Numbered from the stretch's first letter, positions 37,284 to 50,185 are shown. The stretch is 64,000 nucleotides of DNA from Epiperipatus broadwayi (GCA_028023455.1 JAQFVV010000208.1:372001-436000), one strand, 5' to 3'. Notes: generated by a model from the sequence alone, not told the origin. Numbers and translations: made by a program.

Positions 37284-37386
37284 CTGTTTTAATGTATCTT
37301 TATGTGCTTCATATGCTAATGTTTTCTTCCATTTTGTGGATAGAATATCAAGGGATTGTATGTCTATACCTCCTGCAGCCAAACCA
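37284..37386 (-). CDS. CNG/HCN-type channel gene, second half of C-linker
   Basis: A 103 bp exon with acceptor aattttag and donor gtaaag. It starts in phase 2, so its first T completes a Cys codon left by the exon at 59725-59813. It then reads 34 codons, beginning GLAAGGIDIQSLDIL, continuing STKWKKTLAYEAH, and ending KDTLKQ on a codon boundary. This matches the C-linker stretch of CNG channels, where a variable loop is followed by L-P-x-K-[LM]-x-x-[DE]-[IL]-A, two residues, then V-H-x-x-T-L-K-x-V. The usual Pro of LP-x-K is Ser here. The phase fit on both sides and the domain continuity make the join secure, although the upstream intron is about 22.3 kb and full of repeats. It is followed by a 5.1 kb intron that carries a Jockey-like LINE on the same strand. 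Confidence 0.85.
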
Positions 37387-38258
37387 CTAAAATTTATTAA
37401 ATGAAATTGTAATCATTGAAGCAATACAAAAGTACAACATAGACAAGTTTTACTTTCTTTTAATTAAAAAATCATTACTATAATTATTACAATTCTATGT
37501 ACTATGTTTATTTGTAATTACATGAACTTTTTAAATATTTATTACACTGATTTGACTTGATTTTTTTGACCTACTATTTGCTTATATATAAAAAAATACT
37601 TTAATGGTAAATTATATTCATTAGCATATATTTATAAAGTCTATATCTATAACTCAACATACTCTATAACAAAAATTTACATCCTATGAGGGATATACAA
37701 TGAAGTTTCAAATTATGCTGTAACAATATATACTATTTCCATTATAAGCTATCCAATCAAAAATGTAAATAAACAAACAAAAAAGCATTAAAATTCATAA
37801 ACTTAATACATATTATGATTTTCTGGGAATTTTTTTATCTTGGAGCACTGAATGTGATCACATTTTAAACAAAAATCTTCAATTTTGTAAATTTAATGCA
37901 TTTTACAATATGGTAGCAGCACTTTTTTTGTCTTAGAGCACCATATGTGTCGCATTTATAAATTAAACTTCTCCTGTTTTATATTGAAAGCACATACATA
38001 TTTTTTTTCATTACTTTTTCTTACTTCAATAAAAGATTTCACATAACAAAATGTGTTTTAATCATAATGTTAAAAATTTTATGAAATTTAAGATTATTTA
38101 TAAAGTAAACATGAACTTAAAAACATCAAAACAACTAGTGAGCAGTGTAGTCTGTTATTATATTTTGGTAGAAAATAAAACGTTATTTTAAAAAAGACAT
38201 CACAATGAATGTATTTATTTATGATGAAAATCACATTTTGCTAATTAAAAAATAAAAA

Positions 38259-38423
<165 letters not shown>

Positions 38424-38632
38424 TGAGTGAATGTGAATGAGTAAACATATATTCAGGAGGGAGAAGTGGGTCCTCCTCAATTTATTATTAGGAACTACTT
38501 TATTATTAATTTTTAATTTTCTTTTATTGTACTGTGATTTTAATTTACAGATATATACTATAATTAATATGTTAGCAATCTATATATGCGATCATGTGGA
38601 AACAAAGCAGACATTTCTGATGTGTTCTACTG

Positions 38633-38968
38633 GTAATTTATTCACACTCATTGGTCAATGTGTCTTAAAAGCATAGGTCAATCACTTATGGTTAGAGCTT
38701 ATTTTTATTTAAACCAACACCTGTTTACTGAGTTTAATTCAGGACTTGATTCTATTATGAGGCTAGTAGTTTAAAATGGGATACTCTCTCTTTCCTATGA
38801 TATATAAAATTTAATTTGTACAAATAATTTGTCGTTTGAATTATTATCTCATAAAAGAATCAAGATCTGAATTAAGTATAATAAATGGGTGTTGTTTTTT
38901 ATAGAAATAAACTCTAAGCATAAGTGATTTACCTATCCTTTTAAAACCCTCATTGACAGGTGAGTGCA
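38633..38968. repeat. Fold-back MITE-like element, about 335 bp
   Basis: Left arm about 38633-38760 and right arm about 38850-38968 pair imperfectly: tcaatcacttatggttaga answers tctaagcataagtgattta, and ttaattcaggacttgattct answers agaatcaagatctgaatta. A plus-strand open frame at 38437-38676 overlaps it and is not a gene. Confidence 0.78.
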
Positions 38969-39819
38969 AGTAAATTATTCATAGCACATCTGAAATATTT
39001 GGTTTCTTACCACATGATACACATACTACATATATAAAACATCTGTATAATAAGTATTGTATCTTGCAGTTCAAACAATATATATATATATATATAGCAT
39101 TTATCATAAATAAATAAAAAAAAAGCTTGTTTAGAGCTATTAGCACACTCTTAATTTTACATATATATATATATAAAATAACCAATGTTTATCAACAAAA
39201 TGTCAGCTATTATATATGATTGATGTGAGGGGGGGTCTGAAATAAAATATAATAGATATTATAGGTATATATAATATTCAAAAATGTATAGCATGAAATA
39301 TATAATATATTTGAAGTTAAAGGCTGTCCAAGATGGTCATCTGCAAATAATATGCAAAGTTTTATAAAATTCAAACTAAGCTGCCAAGCAAACAGAAATA
39401 TGCCCAAATAAGGTCTATTTTACCAATGGTCTATGAACTTACATAGTAAGCAATTTAGACAATAATAACTGCCAAAATAAATTTCATTCATTGTACATAT
39501 AAGCAGTGGCTTACAGAAATCGGTTCAAATTAAAATTCCTAATACAGAGAGACTAAATAGTTATTTTTAATAACATTATTTAATAACCAATTTCTTCATC
39601 GTAACATATTGGTATTGAAGATTTTTGCATTATAATGTGAGTTCTGAGAGACTTTTCACCTAATTTACATATAGTCTCTTTTGAGATATTTGCATTCTTA
39701 AAAAAAATGCACACACACATACACATATATATATATATCATATTTAGATATGGAAATAAATAATTAAGCAATATATATAATTGTAATCTTGTGAAAGAAA
39801 ATCTTCATATATGCATTAG

Positions 39820-40392
<573 letters not shown>

Positions 40393-40479
40393 GTAAATAC
40401 AATTAATAATCAACCTATGTGTAAACAAGACATTTATTTTATTTAGCGCGATGTTTTATAAACTGTAATACCAATAAGC

Positions 40480-40640
40480 CAATAAGCTAATGCACATGCG
40501 CTTTGTAGATGTCACTATATAAATGAATACTCCCACTTTTTCAAACACAAGATAAAGTCTTTGGGAAAAGATAGAATGAAAAAGTGGGAGTATTCATTTA
40601 TATAGTGACATCTACAAAGCGCATGTGCATTAGCTTATTG
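40480..40640. repeat. Perfect 64 bp inverted repeat with 33 bp loop
   Basis: 40480-40543 is the exact reverse complement of 40577-40640; I compared every base. The loop at 40544-40576 is aacacaagataaag... with no symmetry. It lies 88 bp after a very long (GATA)n array. The sequence on its left (tgtaaatacaattaata at 40392, cctatgtgtaaa at 40414) is partly repeated directly on its right (cctatgtgtaaa at 40642, tgtaaatgcaattaata at 40649). Confidence 0.95.
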
Positions 40641-41166
40641 CCCTATGTGTAAATGCAATTAATAAGTAAATCCAACTGTATATTCCATTAGTTGATTAAC
40701 TTTATGCTATAGAATGGAAATCGGTGTTTTATATTGAACTAATTCCATCAGGCAAAAATGTACTGTAAATCCCTTGGAAATATATATATGTATGTATATG
40801 CGTTATCGTTGAATAAATATGGCAGAAATTCATCAATAAAATTGTATAAATCAGAGTTTGATTACAGAAGACAATTTTTGTTGTGTTGTTTTACGAATAA
40901 CAGAGTTACTTCATATTCCTTGTAGATTAGTGTGTTAAGTGTTAATAACACCATGAGTTTAAACACGTATATCTATCTGGTAACGCACTCGCATTAATTT
41001 TATTTCCCTTATAAATATTAATATATTCTCGCAATTTAAATAATAATAAATATCTTTACGTTAGATATTTGAATAATAATCAATTAAGAAATTTTTGTTT
41101 GTTTAGTTGAACTCCTCGAAGTGATCATTTGAAAAGAGAAATTATTTTTAAATCTCCAGCCTCCCT

Positions 41167-41190
41167 CCCCCCCCCACACACACACACACA
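41167..41190. repeat. Poly-C followed by (CA)n
   Basis: Nine C then (AC)n. Comparable mononucleotide runs sit at 29360-29369 (ten C) and 8342-8350 (nine G). Confidence 0.95.
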
Positions 41191-41449
41191 TACAAAATTA
41201 TAACCCTGGGAAACATAAATGGCGAAATATATCAAATACGAATTTATTACACGCAATTAATGAATGCGTGAAACATATTTAAGCAATATTCCTGTGTATA
41301 AAATATGGCTCTTATTTTAAGTCACCAGACAAAGCTGCAGTTGATGGCCAAAGGGAGAGGGTGATGTTTAAGAATTCCTTAACTATGGGTCAGACTACCA
41401 TCAACGATGATCTTTTATTTAAGTACTTATAACTGCAGCTCACTTTCAA

Positions 41450-43665
41450 ATGAAAGAAGATTGCACAAATGGGAGAACAATATAATGTTAATGTTAAATG
41501 GGACATTGTTAAAGTTAAAAGCAAAAGTGAAGTGAGGGCTGATTTAAAAGCTGAACATATACTTTATTCCAAAGGCACAAAAATTGAAAGAGCAAGTGGG
41601 ATGAGTTTTCTTATGAGTAAAAAAAATGGAAGAGTATTGTGGAGATTGATAAACTGTCGAGCAATATGTCAAGATTAGTTGTTTAATTTAAGGAAAGGTA
41701 TCACATTGTAAATAATTCGCGTTTATATGCCCCAACAAGTTCGCATTCTAATGAAGAAGTAGAGAAAGTTTATATGGGTTTTTAAAAAGCTTTTGACCAG
41801 AGTAAATAATATTTAAAGATTGTCACAGAAGACTTTCATTCTACAATTGTTAAGCGATTGAAAAATAAAAGTTGTGTAAGTAAATATGATTATGGTGTTA
41901 GAAATGAGAAAGGATGGAAAGTTTGCAGAAAAAGAAAAAATTATGTTGTGAATTCATCTTTTGAGGTAAAATGTTAAATGGACATGGAAGCATCCAAATG
42001 ATGGTGCAACAGAATTGGATTATATTTAGGCTAACACAAATATGTTTTAAGATTGTAATGTTCGTAACAAATACAGCTCAGGAAATGATGATTGATTGTT
42101 GAGATGTAAAATATTTATTAAAGCAAAACTATAGTGAAAAGTTATTTTAAAAAAAACAGTATTCGTAGTTGATATTCCTAATGAATTTAAATTAGAACTT
42201 ACAAATCGTTTCCAAATATTAACAGATTTTGAAGATATTTCATATTTAAATGAAATCAATAAAGAAATATATATATATACTACTAAGAATTCCAACAAAG
42301 AGAATTGATACAAAAAGTAGCACTGTAAAAAAAAAAACAATATGCAAATTATATACAAATGATCCATTAGGACGAATTAAATATCTAGGGTTTTGTAGGA
42401 TGGTATGAGAAAAAGTTAATAACGATATTAAAAAAATATAATTGTGAATTAGCAAAAAGAGCTATAAAAAAAATAAGTTCCAGAAGTATAAAAGAACATC
42501 TTGATAATGATAGGAGACTTTTCTGCAATAGAAAAAAAGATGGATCTATTATTACAAAGAGATATGATATTATAAAATGTGTTGAAGAGTGATAATATCA
42601 TTATTACTTCTTTTGAATTGCTCAGCATTTAAATGGAATGAGATGTGCAATTAAATATAAAGAAGGGATAAGTTTCCATTAATGAAGGAATTGTAATCGA
42701 TCCCGGTGAAAAAATAAAAAATGTTGGCAAAGTTATATACCAAAAAGTCTAAATGGTGGGAAGAATGCAGTTGTAGTATTGATTTTAAAAAAAGATGATG
42801 AAGAAAAGATTATCAAATAAGAACTATCAATCTTTTATGACTTTTTTATAAAAAATTATGTTAATTACAACTCATCTACAGGGAACTTTGGTTTTTAGCC
42901 AATCGAAATAACGGTCTGGATTTTAAAATGATTTTCTCATAATGAATCACATCGAAGTATTGAGAAAGGATACAGAAAAGTCCAATGAAATATGAATTGC
43001 CATTATGTTTTGGATTTGTAGACTATGAAACGGCAATTGATTCCGTAAGCATTTTTACTGTGATTAAAGTACTGGATAATCAAACTGTAGACCCAGGATA
43101 TGTTATATTTTTAAACAATGATTAGATTATATGGCGATAATAATACGCTTAACATTGGAAAGAATGTCATAGTAATTTCTTTTTACTACAGTTTTATATG
43201 GATTTAAATGAGGAGTTAATGAATTAAAAGAAGGTAGAGTTTATTTAAGTCATATTGAATTTGCAGATAATGTGATTTGGTTTTCAAATAACTTTCAGGA
43301 ATTTAGGAAATGTTGCAAGATTTCAACCCATTCAACTAAGTATGGACAGATGTATGCTAGGAGTAACAGGAAGGGATTGAAAACAAAATACAGAAGTGAA
43401 AAAAAAATAGGTATTGTTAATATCATAAAAGAATTATGAGACACAGTGGGGAGGGGCTGGGTATATTACTTCAAGAAATGTTAATAGATGGACAGTTGAA
43501 GTGTTTAATTTGATTCCAATAGATTGTAAAAGACCTAGAAAAGTACCACATGTAAGATGGATGGTTGATATAAGAAAGTTGGCAGGGTGATGTAGAGAGA
43601 CTAGAATTCACAGAAACAGGAATAAATTTGGAAAGATCTTCGTGGTACGATAATGGTTAAAAATA
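41450..43665 (+). mobile_element. RTE-type LINE copy, plus strand
   Basis: Endonuclease remains start at about 41469 (H-I-L-Y-S-K-G-T, ASGMSFLMSKKNGRV) and RIYAPTSSHSNEEVE near 41725. A linker (I-P-N-E-F-K-L-E-L-T-N-R-F) is near 42170. RT signatures are FGFVDYETAIDSV near 43010 (region 3) and VYLSHIEFADN near 43240 (the F-A-D-D box with a changed residue). The C-terminal box CKRPRKVPHVRWMVDIRKLA is near 43525-43590. The 3' end is close to 43660 at a ggttaaaaa motif. It faces the minus-strand copy tail to tail across about 80 bp. Confidence 0.78.
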
Positions 43666-43734
43666 ATAATTATTATATAATAATATCTTATATATGTGTA
43701 ATGGGAATTTATATTTTATTAGTAGTACAGCTTC

Positions 43735-46395
43735 ATTCGTTTTTACCATTTTGGATTCATTACAAGGTCAATGTCTCTCCAAGTTTAATTCAATTTTTCT
43801 GACCCATAGTATTGCTTCTCTATATTATACCAGTAATCATTCGTATTCAATCAATCCATCTCACACGTAATCTTTTCCAGGTCTTTTAAATCTTTTGAAA
43901 TCGAATTTAACACTTCAATGTGTCATATTTTTTCATCTCTTCTAGCAATACGTCCATCCAATATCATTACATTTTCCTAATTCTTTCAATAATATCAATG
44001 ATACCTGTTTGTTCTCTCATCCACGTATCTTGTTTTCAATTTCTTCTTGTTACTCCTAACATACATTTCTCTAAATGTTCTTTTAATAGTCTGAAATATT
44101 TGTAATGCTCTTTTGATAAATATTTAATCCTCAGATCATAAGTAGGTACTTATAAACACATTTATTAAAAACCTTTCTTTCAATCGCATAGGCACATTTC
44201 TTTTAATCTCGTTATTTCTATTAAAAGCATTTCATCCATTATGTTTCATTCTGAATTATTAATCTGGCCATGATATTTATAGTTGTTAATTTCTTTTACC
44301 TCAAAATTAACCGTTTTTATTTTTTCTTTTGAGAAAATCCATTTAGACACTACTTTATTTACCATTTATTTTTCGTCCTACTTTATTACTTTCATCTGAT
44401 AATTCTTTCAACATTTCCTAAACCTCTGAAGTATGATTTGCAAAACAAACCACATTATCTGCAAACATTAGATGACTTAAATAGTCTCCACCTTCTTTTA
44501 GTCTTTTATCTTTTGTATTTCAATCCACAAATTACTTCTTGTAAAACTGCTATAAAAAATTTTAGAGATATAGAATCCTTATCCCGTCAAACACAATTCT
44601 CAATGTTAATCTGCTTAGTAACACCATGTGATCACTGTTGTTTCATTTTGGTAAATATTCCTCAGAATATGACAATATCCCAGGGTCCAAACCTTGATAA
44701 TCACTGCAAATCTTACAGAATCAGTTACGATCTACAAATCCAGGTCAAGATGGTGACACACATTTATAAGTCGTCCCAGTAAGTTCTTTCAATACTTCTA
44801 TGTTATCTATTATGCTAAAACTACTTTTAAATTGAGCTTGTTCATTTGGATGGATAGCATCCAATGTTCATAGAGCAGTTGTAATTCCTTTGGTAAAAAT
44901 TTACAAAAGACTGGCAGGATAATAATTTCTAAGATCTGTATCACCTCTCTTTTCAATATTACGTTTGCTTTTTTCCCCAATCATCTAGAGCATTTTTATC
45001 ATTTGAACAATTAGCATATAGTTTTGCTAACAATTTTTTCAACTGCCTTTTTTTTAAATAGCAGCCATAATTGCATTACTTTTTGGAGCTTTCCTCTTTT
45101 TTATAGATTTACTTGCATCTCTTACTTCTTTATTTAAAATCCTTCACAATTTAAAAGATACAATAACTATAAGGGATACTCCTTACATTGTACTCTTTAT
45201 TAAACTTTTCAACACTTTTCATGAAGTCATCTCTCTTTTTTAGTAATTGTTTCTTCTTTTCTTTTTATTAGTATAACTACTTTCCTTCCAATACCAACAT
45301 GTTTTACACTTTTGAGACTTACTCACAGCTTACATTGCCAATTCACATTTATATTTTCTTATATCATTTTTAACTCTTTTTTGTAATACTTCAATCCTTA
45401 TTAATTGATTTTTTTATTCATACCTTCTCTTGCCTGTAGAAAATTTATTGGTAAACTGCGGTAGTTTGATACCTGCTATATTTTTCGCAATTCATTATCT
45501 TTATTATTCATTCAAATCTGAACAATCTACAAAAATAAAATAAAATAATCCGAACCATCTATACAATATATTAACGATTTGCAGGTTCTAATTTAAATTC
45601 TTGGGAGTGACTCTGAAAATTTTAATATTAATACTGAATTTTTTTAATCGTTTTCACCTCTCTAATTTTGCATCTCATTAATCGATTATCACTTCTAGTG
45701 CAGAATCTATTAAAAGCATTACATTTTTAAAATACACATTTTTGTTCGAATATAATCCAATTCTCTGTAGCTTTATTTGGATGTTTCCGCACTTATCCTG
45801 TTCTACAGTTTTCTTAAAGCAAGAATTCATAATATACTTTTTTGGTCAGTCAACTACACAATTCGGCATCCTGTCTTAAACATTTTATTAGCATACTCAC
45901 AATACTTTTGTCTTTCAATCATTTACCAATTCTAACATTTAAGTCCCCCATGACAATTTTAAAATGTTATTTGATCTGATCAAAAGATTTTGTACGACTA
46001 CATGAACTTGTTAGGGCATAAATCTGAAATATCCGCATTTGATATCTTCAGTTAAGTTAAATAATTAATCTCTATCTAATATGCCATTAATCTCCACAAA
46101 GTCATTCTTCCATTTTTTATTTACAATGAATTCCAATCCATTTGAGCTTTAAATATTTCAGCAATAAAGTCTCTATCATATTTATATGACCTACTGAAAA
46201 CTGTTTTAATGGCTTCCAATATCTTTGCCTTTGTATTAAAATATTTTTCCACTTTTTAAATCATCTGTCTTGAATCAGAAAATTCTTTACATACTACTGC
46301 CTTCAGCCATCAACCACTGTCTCTACTGATGACTTTACATCCATCTGGAAATAAGAGTCGTAATTTAGTTTGGACGATAATGATTGTAAATATAT
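43735..46395 (-). mobile_element. RTE-type LINE copy, minus strand
   Basis: Reading leftwards: endonuclease with IVMGDLNVRIGK near 45960-45925 (the G-D-x-N box), a linker, a decayed RT region 3 near 44710 (D-L-D-F-V-D), the A-D-D box as DYLSHLMFADNVVCFANH near 44490-44440, then K-C-M-L-G-V-T-R-R near 44060 and a decayed R-V-R-W-I-D box near 43870. The 3' end is near 43735 and mirrors the plus-strand copy. Many stops. The plus-strand open frames at 43.9 and 44.4 kb are shadows of this element. Confidence 0.75.
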
Positions 46396-48099
46396 ATTTT
46401 TTAAAAAATGCTTTATACCCACATCCAACCTGTTTCGAAAAAGTCAGCTGATATTTTAATTAAGAACTATCAGGCAACTAAATAGTTCATGATATTTTTT
46501 GATTTTAAACTCAGATCAAAACAGTCTGTAAAATCACCATGCTGGTTGGTGTGTGCTGGTGATTATTCCATTCATGTCCATTTATTCTATGAGTAACCCC
46601 TGCAATGACAAAAATGTATAGAGTGAACTTTAGGACTTTTTCTCTGCTTAATTTCTTTGAGGCCCCAAAAAGGAATCAAAAAATCTTTCATTTAATGACA
46701 AATTCCTTTCAGCAATCAGAAAATGATTCCCAAGATGTAGTTCTGCTAAATCATCACTCTTTAATTGGCACTCATCAAAATCATTATAAAGGTTAAAAAA
46801 ACTTATCATATACATCGTTAAGTCAAATTATTAAATCATTCTATAAAATCTCTAGAGATTTCAAGAGAAAGAATTGGGACACAAGTGTATTTATCAAATT
46901 TATTCAATTCCATAACTTTAACCATAGATTTAAGTGTCATTAACATATGTATTATGGTTTTTGTTTGTTCATCAGAGACTGTAAAATTATTTTTATTGAG
47001 GCAATGAATACTATAGTAATATCACTCTATTGTCAAGAATCCAGCATATTTTAGAAAGATCGACTTCAATCGGTTTTGCTGTCGGATCTGTAAATAAAGG
47101 TTTGGTAGAAAATGAGTCTTAGGTGATAAAAATTGAATAAGGGGTAATTCTAATCTACTTAACAGCTTTTTATATATTTTCTATAAGGTAATTTCTTTTC
47201 TTAGATCTGATAGAATGCATGAAAGAATAGGTAATCACTCATTGAAATAGACCAGTAATTCTTATGGTAATATTTAATTGGGAATCCAGAAATATAATAT
47301 GAATATTTCTTTCCAAATAGAAGCACAATATTCACCAATAAAATAAATTAATCATTAAGGAAGCTATTTATAACTTATTCCAAATAGTTTCAGCCACCTT
47401 TCCAAGAATTATGATTATGAGAGCCGTGACTCTGGAAAGCGCTCAGCTCATAAATATTAGCTTTGTATGTGTTCGTTTACAGCGCTAGTATTAAATTACA
47501 GATTATTATCCAAACACTCAAAGTTTAAAATTAAGTTTGTATTACAATAATATTTTTTCTAAAAAATTATTTTACATATTTTCAACCATTACTAATCTTC
47601 TGCACGATGAAAGTCTCTCCAAGTTAAATCCATTTTCTCTAACCTCGCTTTTATTTCTATTATATTTTTGATATAATCTGTATTAAATTAGGAAAATAAG
47701 ATTATGGTTTAAGTACCATGGAGTAAAATTTTATTTCACTGTAAGATTATATTCAGATTATAGAATGGTAGGTTTACTGGAGCTTATCTGCAAGTAGAAT
47801 ACATTGATTAGTGAAGTCAATGTCACCACTTGAAATCAGGTTTCTTCTTGGTAGATTCCTGGGAAAAGATGGAAAATTTATGAAATCACACAAATCTTTA
47901 GATAATTAAAAACTTTTAATAATCATTCATGCATTTATTTGCAAACAAATACTTTCATTAAGTTTTGTAAGAATTATAGCAGCTTGTAAAATGATACACA
48001 TTGTGGAACCACCGTTCATAAGTATATTGTATTTATTGTATAATATATTTTTGCTATTTGTTTCATGGGTATACGATTAGTCATCTGAGAGCATCGATA
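46396..48099 (-). other. Intron of the channel gene, no feature beyond one RTE scrap
   Basis: Except for 47575-47710, I see no repeat or coding signal. A 63-codon plus-strand frame at 46605 is unremarkable. Confidence 0.5.
47575..47710 (-). mobile_element. RTE-type LINE, short 3' end fragment
   Basis: Shares tctctccaagt and neighbouring bases with the 3' terminal part of the minus-strand RTE copy at 43740-43830, in the same orientation. Too short for protein evidence. Confidence 0.45.
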
Positions 48100-48460
48100 T
48101 AAAGACTGATTATTGTGTATGAAAGTGTAAATTGTGATCAAGAGAGTAAATTATTTGAAATTTGAAAGATTGAAAATTTTTTGAAGGCTAGAAAGTTTTT
48201 CGATCGCCATTTTATATGTAGAGTATTAAAAAAAGTTATTTTGTTGAATGTGTGTTAGTGTAAGGATATTTATAACAAAGTTGTATATAAGAATTTGGTT
48301 TTTAATAAGTTTTCTACTAAAAGTTTTTTTTTTTAAATTTAATATCAGTGATTTATTTTGAGAAAAAAGATAATGTTTTGAAAAAAAGTAAAGTTTTTAT
48401 CCTTCCGTGCAAGGAGGTTTGAAGAGTAAAAGAGACAGTATAAAGTCAAATATAGAATAG

Positions 48461-49390
48461 GTGACTTGGAAAATAAGGAATATGGATTGCATTTGTATTC
48501 CACAATGCATATATAATCGGCAGAAAGAAACTAGGCATGATCTGGTAGATTGTACCGTGTATAATGAGGTTTATCACTTGAAATTTTTGAATAAGACTAG
48601 GAAGGATGTAAATGTGATAAAAGAGGTGAGAAAATTGTTTCTAAGTGTAGATAGTCTAAAGAGAAAGTCAGGGGAAAAGAGAAAAATGTAGTTGAGGAAG
48701 ATAGAACAGAGTATGCTTTTAGTTGAGTGTCAGTAGATATAGATGGAGAAATTAGTAGTGCAATGGAGATGGTTAGCCAAAGAATAAATAAGATAGAGGA
48801 AGAGGTAAAAGATGTAGAAGCAAAATTAAATTCATTAGAGACGAAGTGTGAGAAGATAAAGGAATTATTGAGTAGAAAGAATAGGAAGAAAAGATAAGGA
48901 GGTCTAGAAGGTGGTAGAAAATGGGATGGATGGAGCAGAGAAAGTAGACTATGAGACAGTATTGATAGGAGATTCACTAATTAGAGAATGTGGAGATATA
49001 ATTGCAAGGGAAAATAGAAGCAGGTATGTAAGAGTATGTTTGCCTGAAGCTAAAATTAGGGATGTGACAGATAAAGTAAAAAAGCTATGTAGTAGAGATG
49101 TATATATTATGGTAGGGACTAATAATTTTGCAGAACCATCAGAGAGAGAAATGGATTAGTACATAGAATTGATTAGGAATTTGAGTAAGATTAAAGGAAA
49201 AGTAAGGATAGTTGGATTATTACCAAGATTTAACAAAAGATGTTTATTAGATAGAGCATGTTCTATAAATGAGAGATTGAAAAAAATGTCTGAGAGAAAT
49301 GATATTATGTTTGTGGATGTGTGGGATTGGTTTAATAGAAAGAGGGAGTTATATAGTAAAGACGAATTGCATGTAGGAAAACAGTGAAGT
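48461..49390 (+). pseudogene. LINE ORF1: PHD finger, coiled coil, SGNH/GDSL esterase-like domain
   Basis: The first segment (48461-48691) reads C-I-C-I-P-Q-C, then R-H-D-L-V-D-C, then E-V-Y-H-L-K-F-L. This is a PHD finger pattern in which two metal-binding cysteines have become Tyr and Phe. After a frame break, about 48733-48895 encodes a charged heptad-like coil (Q-R-I-N-K-I-E-E-E-V-K-D-V). From about 48911 the SGNH domain begins: GDSLIR (nucleophile Ser), IMVGTNN (the Gly and Asn blocks) and SKDELHVGK (Asp-x-x-His) at about 49358-49384. One in-frame TAG at 49157-49159 interrupts it. The related copy near 8070 has GAG there (M-D-E-Y), so the stop is a point mutation. In living relatives ORF1 is an RNA-binding chaperone-like protein, and the role of the esterase is unsettled. 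Confidence 0.82.
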
Positions 49391-49629
49391 TAAGTTTTAG
49401 GGAGTCTGATTTATAAAGAATATAATTCGGGAAACTTATAAAGAGAGTGAGATTCTAAATTGCAGTATTATCAAAAAGAAGAATTGACAGATATAAGAAA
49501 TAAGCAAAGGGTAGTTGATTTAGATATAAGTGTAGATATGGAGAGGGAATGGGTCTGTAAAATTAATGGTAAGCAAGTTATTTTTAAACATAACGGAGAA
49601 GAAAGAATCAAAAGAATTTATAAAAGAGT

Positions 49630-50175
49630 AGTTAGGAAAAAAAAATTGTTAAAATTGGATATTTGAATATGCTAGGTGGTAGGAGATCAGAAAAGTGGCT
49701 GGAATTAAACAAAGCAATTGAAAATGAAGAGTTTGAGGTATTAAAAGTAGTGGAAACACATCTAAGAGAAGAAGAAGAACCTATTCTGGAAGGTTTGGTA
49801 TGGCAGGGTATAAATAAAAAAAAGAAGAAGGGGTGGTGGTATAAATGTTATATCAAAAAACTATTTAAATACTCTTAAATGTCAAGAACATTTGTGGTTT
49901 GAAATAAGATTGGGAAAACAAGAATGTATGGTGGCTATAGTTTATATAGCTACTGGAGATAGTCAAGCTATAATGAAGTGGAACAGTAGCATATATGAAT
50001 GCCTAGTTAAGGATATACAGAATTTTAAAGAAAAAGGGAAGAGAATAATGGTTATAGGGGATATGAATGGTCATACTGAAGAAATTGATGATGTAGATAA
50101 TAAAAATAGACGCTTTGAAGAAATTTTGTCAGAGAGTGAATTTGAGCATTGGAAATTTATCAAATATTTATGAGG
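49630..50175 (+). pseudogene. LINE ORF2: APE-type endonuclease, N-terminal part
   Basis: Three reading-frame pieces make up one endonuclease domain. The first starts at the M-N-M-L-G-G-R-R-S-E-K-W-L-E stretch and reaches VVETHLREEEE, with the catalytic-type Glu in the E-T-H-L motif. After a frame change near 49870 come VAIVYIATGD and RIMVIGDMNGH, the G-D-x-N box typical of this nuclease. The APE domain nicks target DNA to prime reverse transcription. The piece ends at about 50173, before the S-D-H box, and no RT follows, so the copy is broken by truncation as well as by stops. Confidence 0.8.
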
Positions 50176-50185
50176 GACAATACAC

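Larger units (their letters stand above)
48100..50185 (+). mobile_element. CR1/L2-group LINE, 5' part (ORF1 plus endonuclease), truncated
   Basis: This is the most complete 5' end of the LINE family that recurs in the window. In order it holds a probable 5' untranslated region (about 48100-48460), a degenerate PHD finger, a coiled-coil stretch, an SGNH/GDSL hydrolase-like domain and the start of an APE-type endonuclease. It stops at about 50180 in the endonuclease, so RT is missing. A second copy at 7879-8960 aligns with it from the esterase domain to the same region of the endonuclease. PHD plus esterase in ORF1 is the known hallmark of many CR1-like elements. Several stops and frame changes show the copy is dead. 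Confidence 0.85.

Noticed and set aside
43920-44782. Plus-strand frames of 61 and 114 codons
   Set aside because: Shadows of the minus-strand RTE copy, whose RT motifs lie on the other strand.
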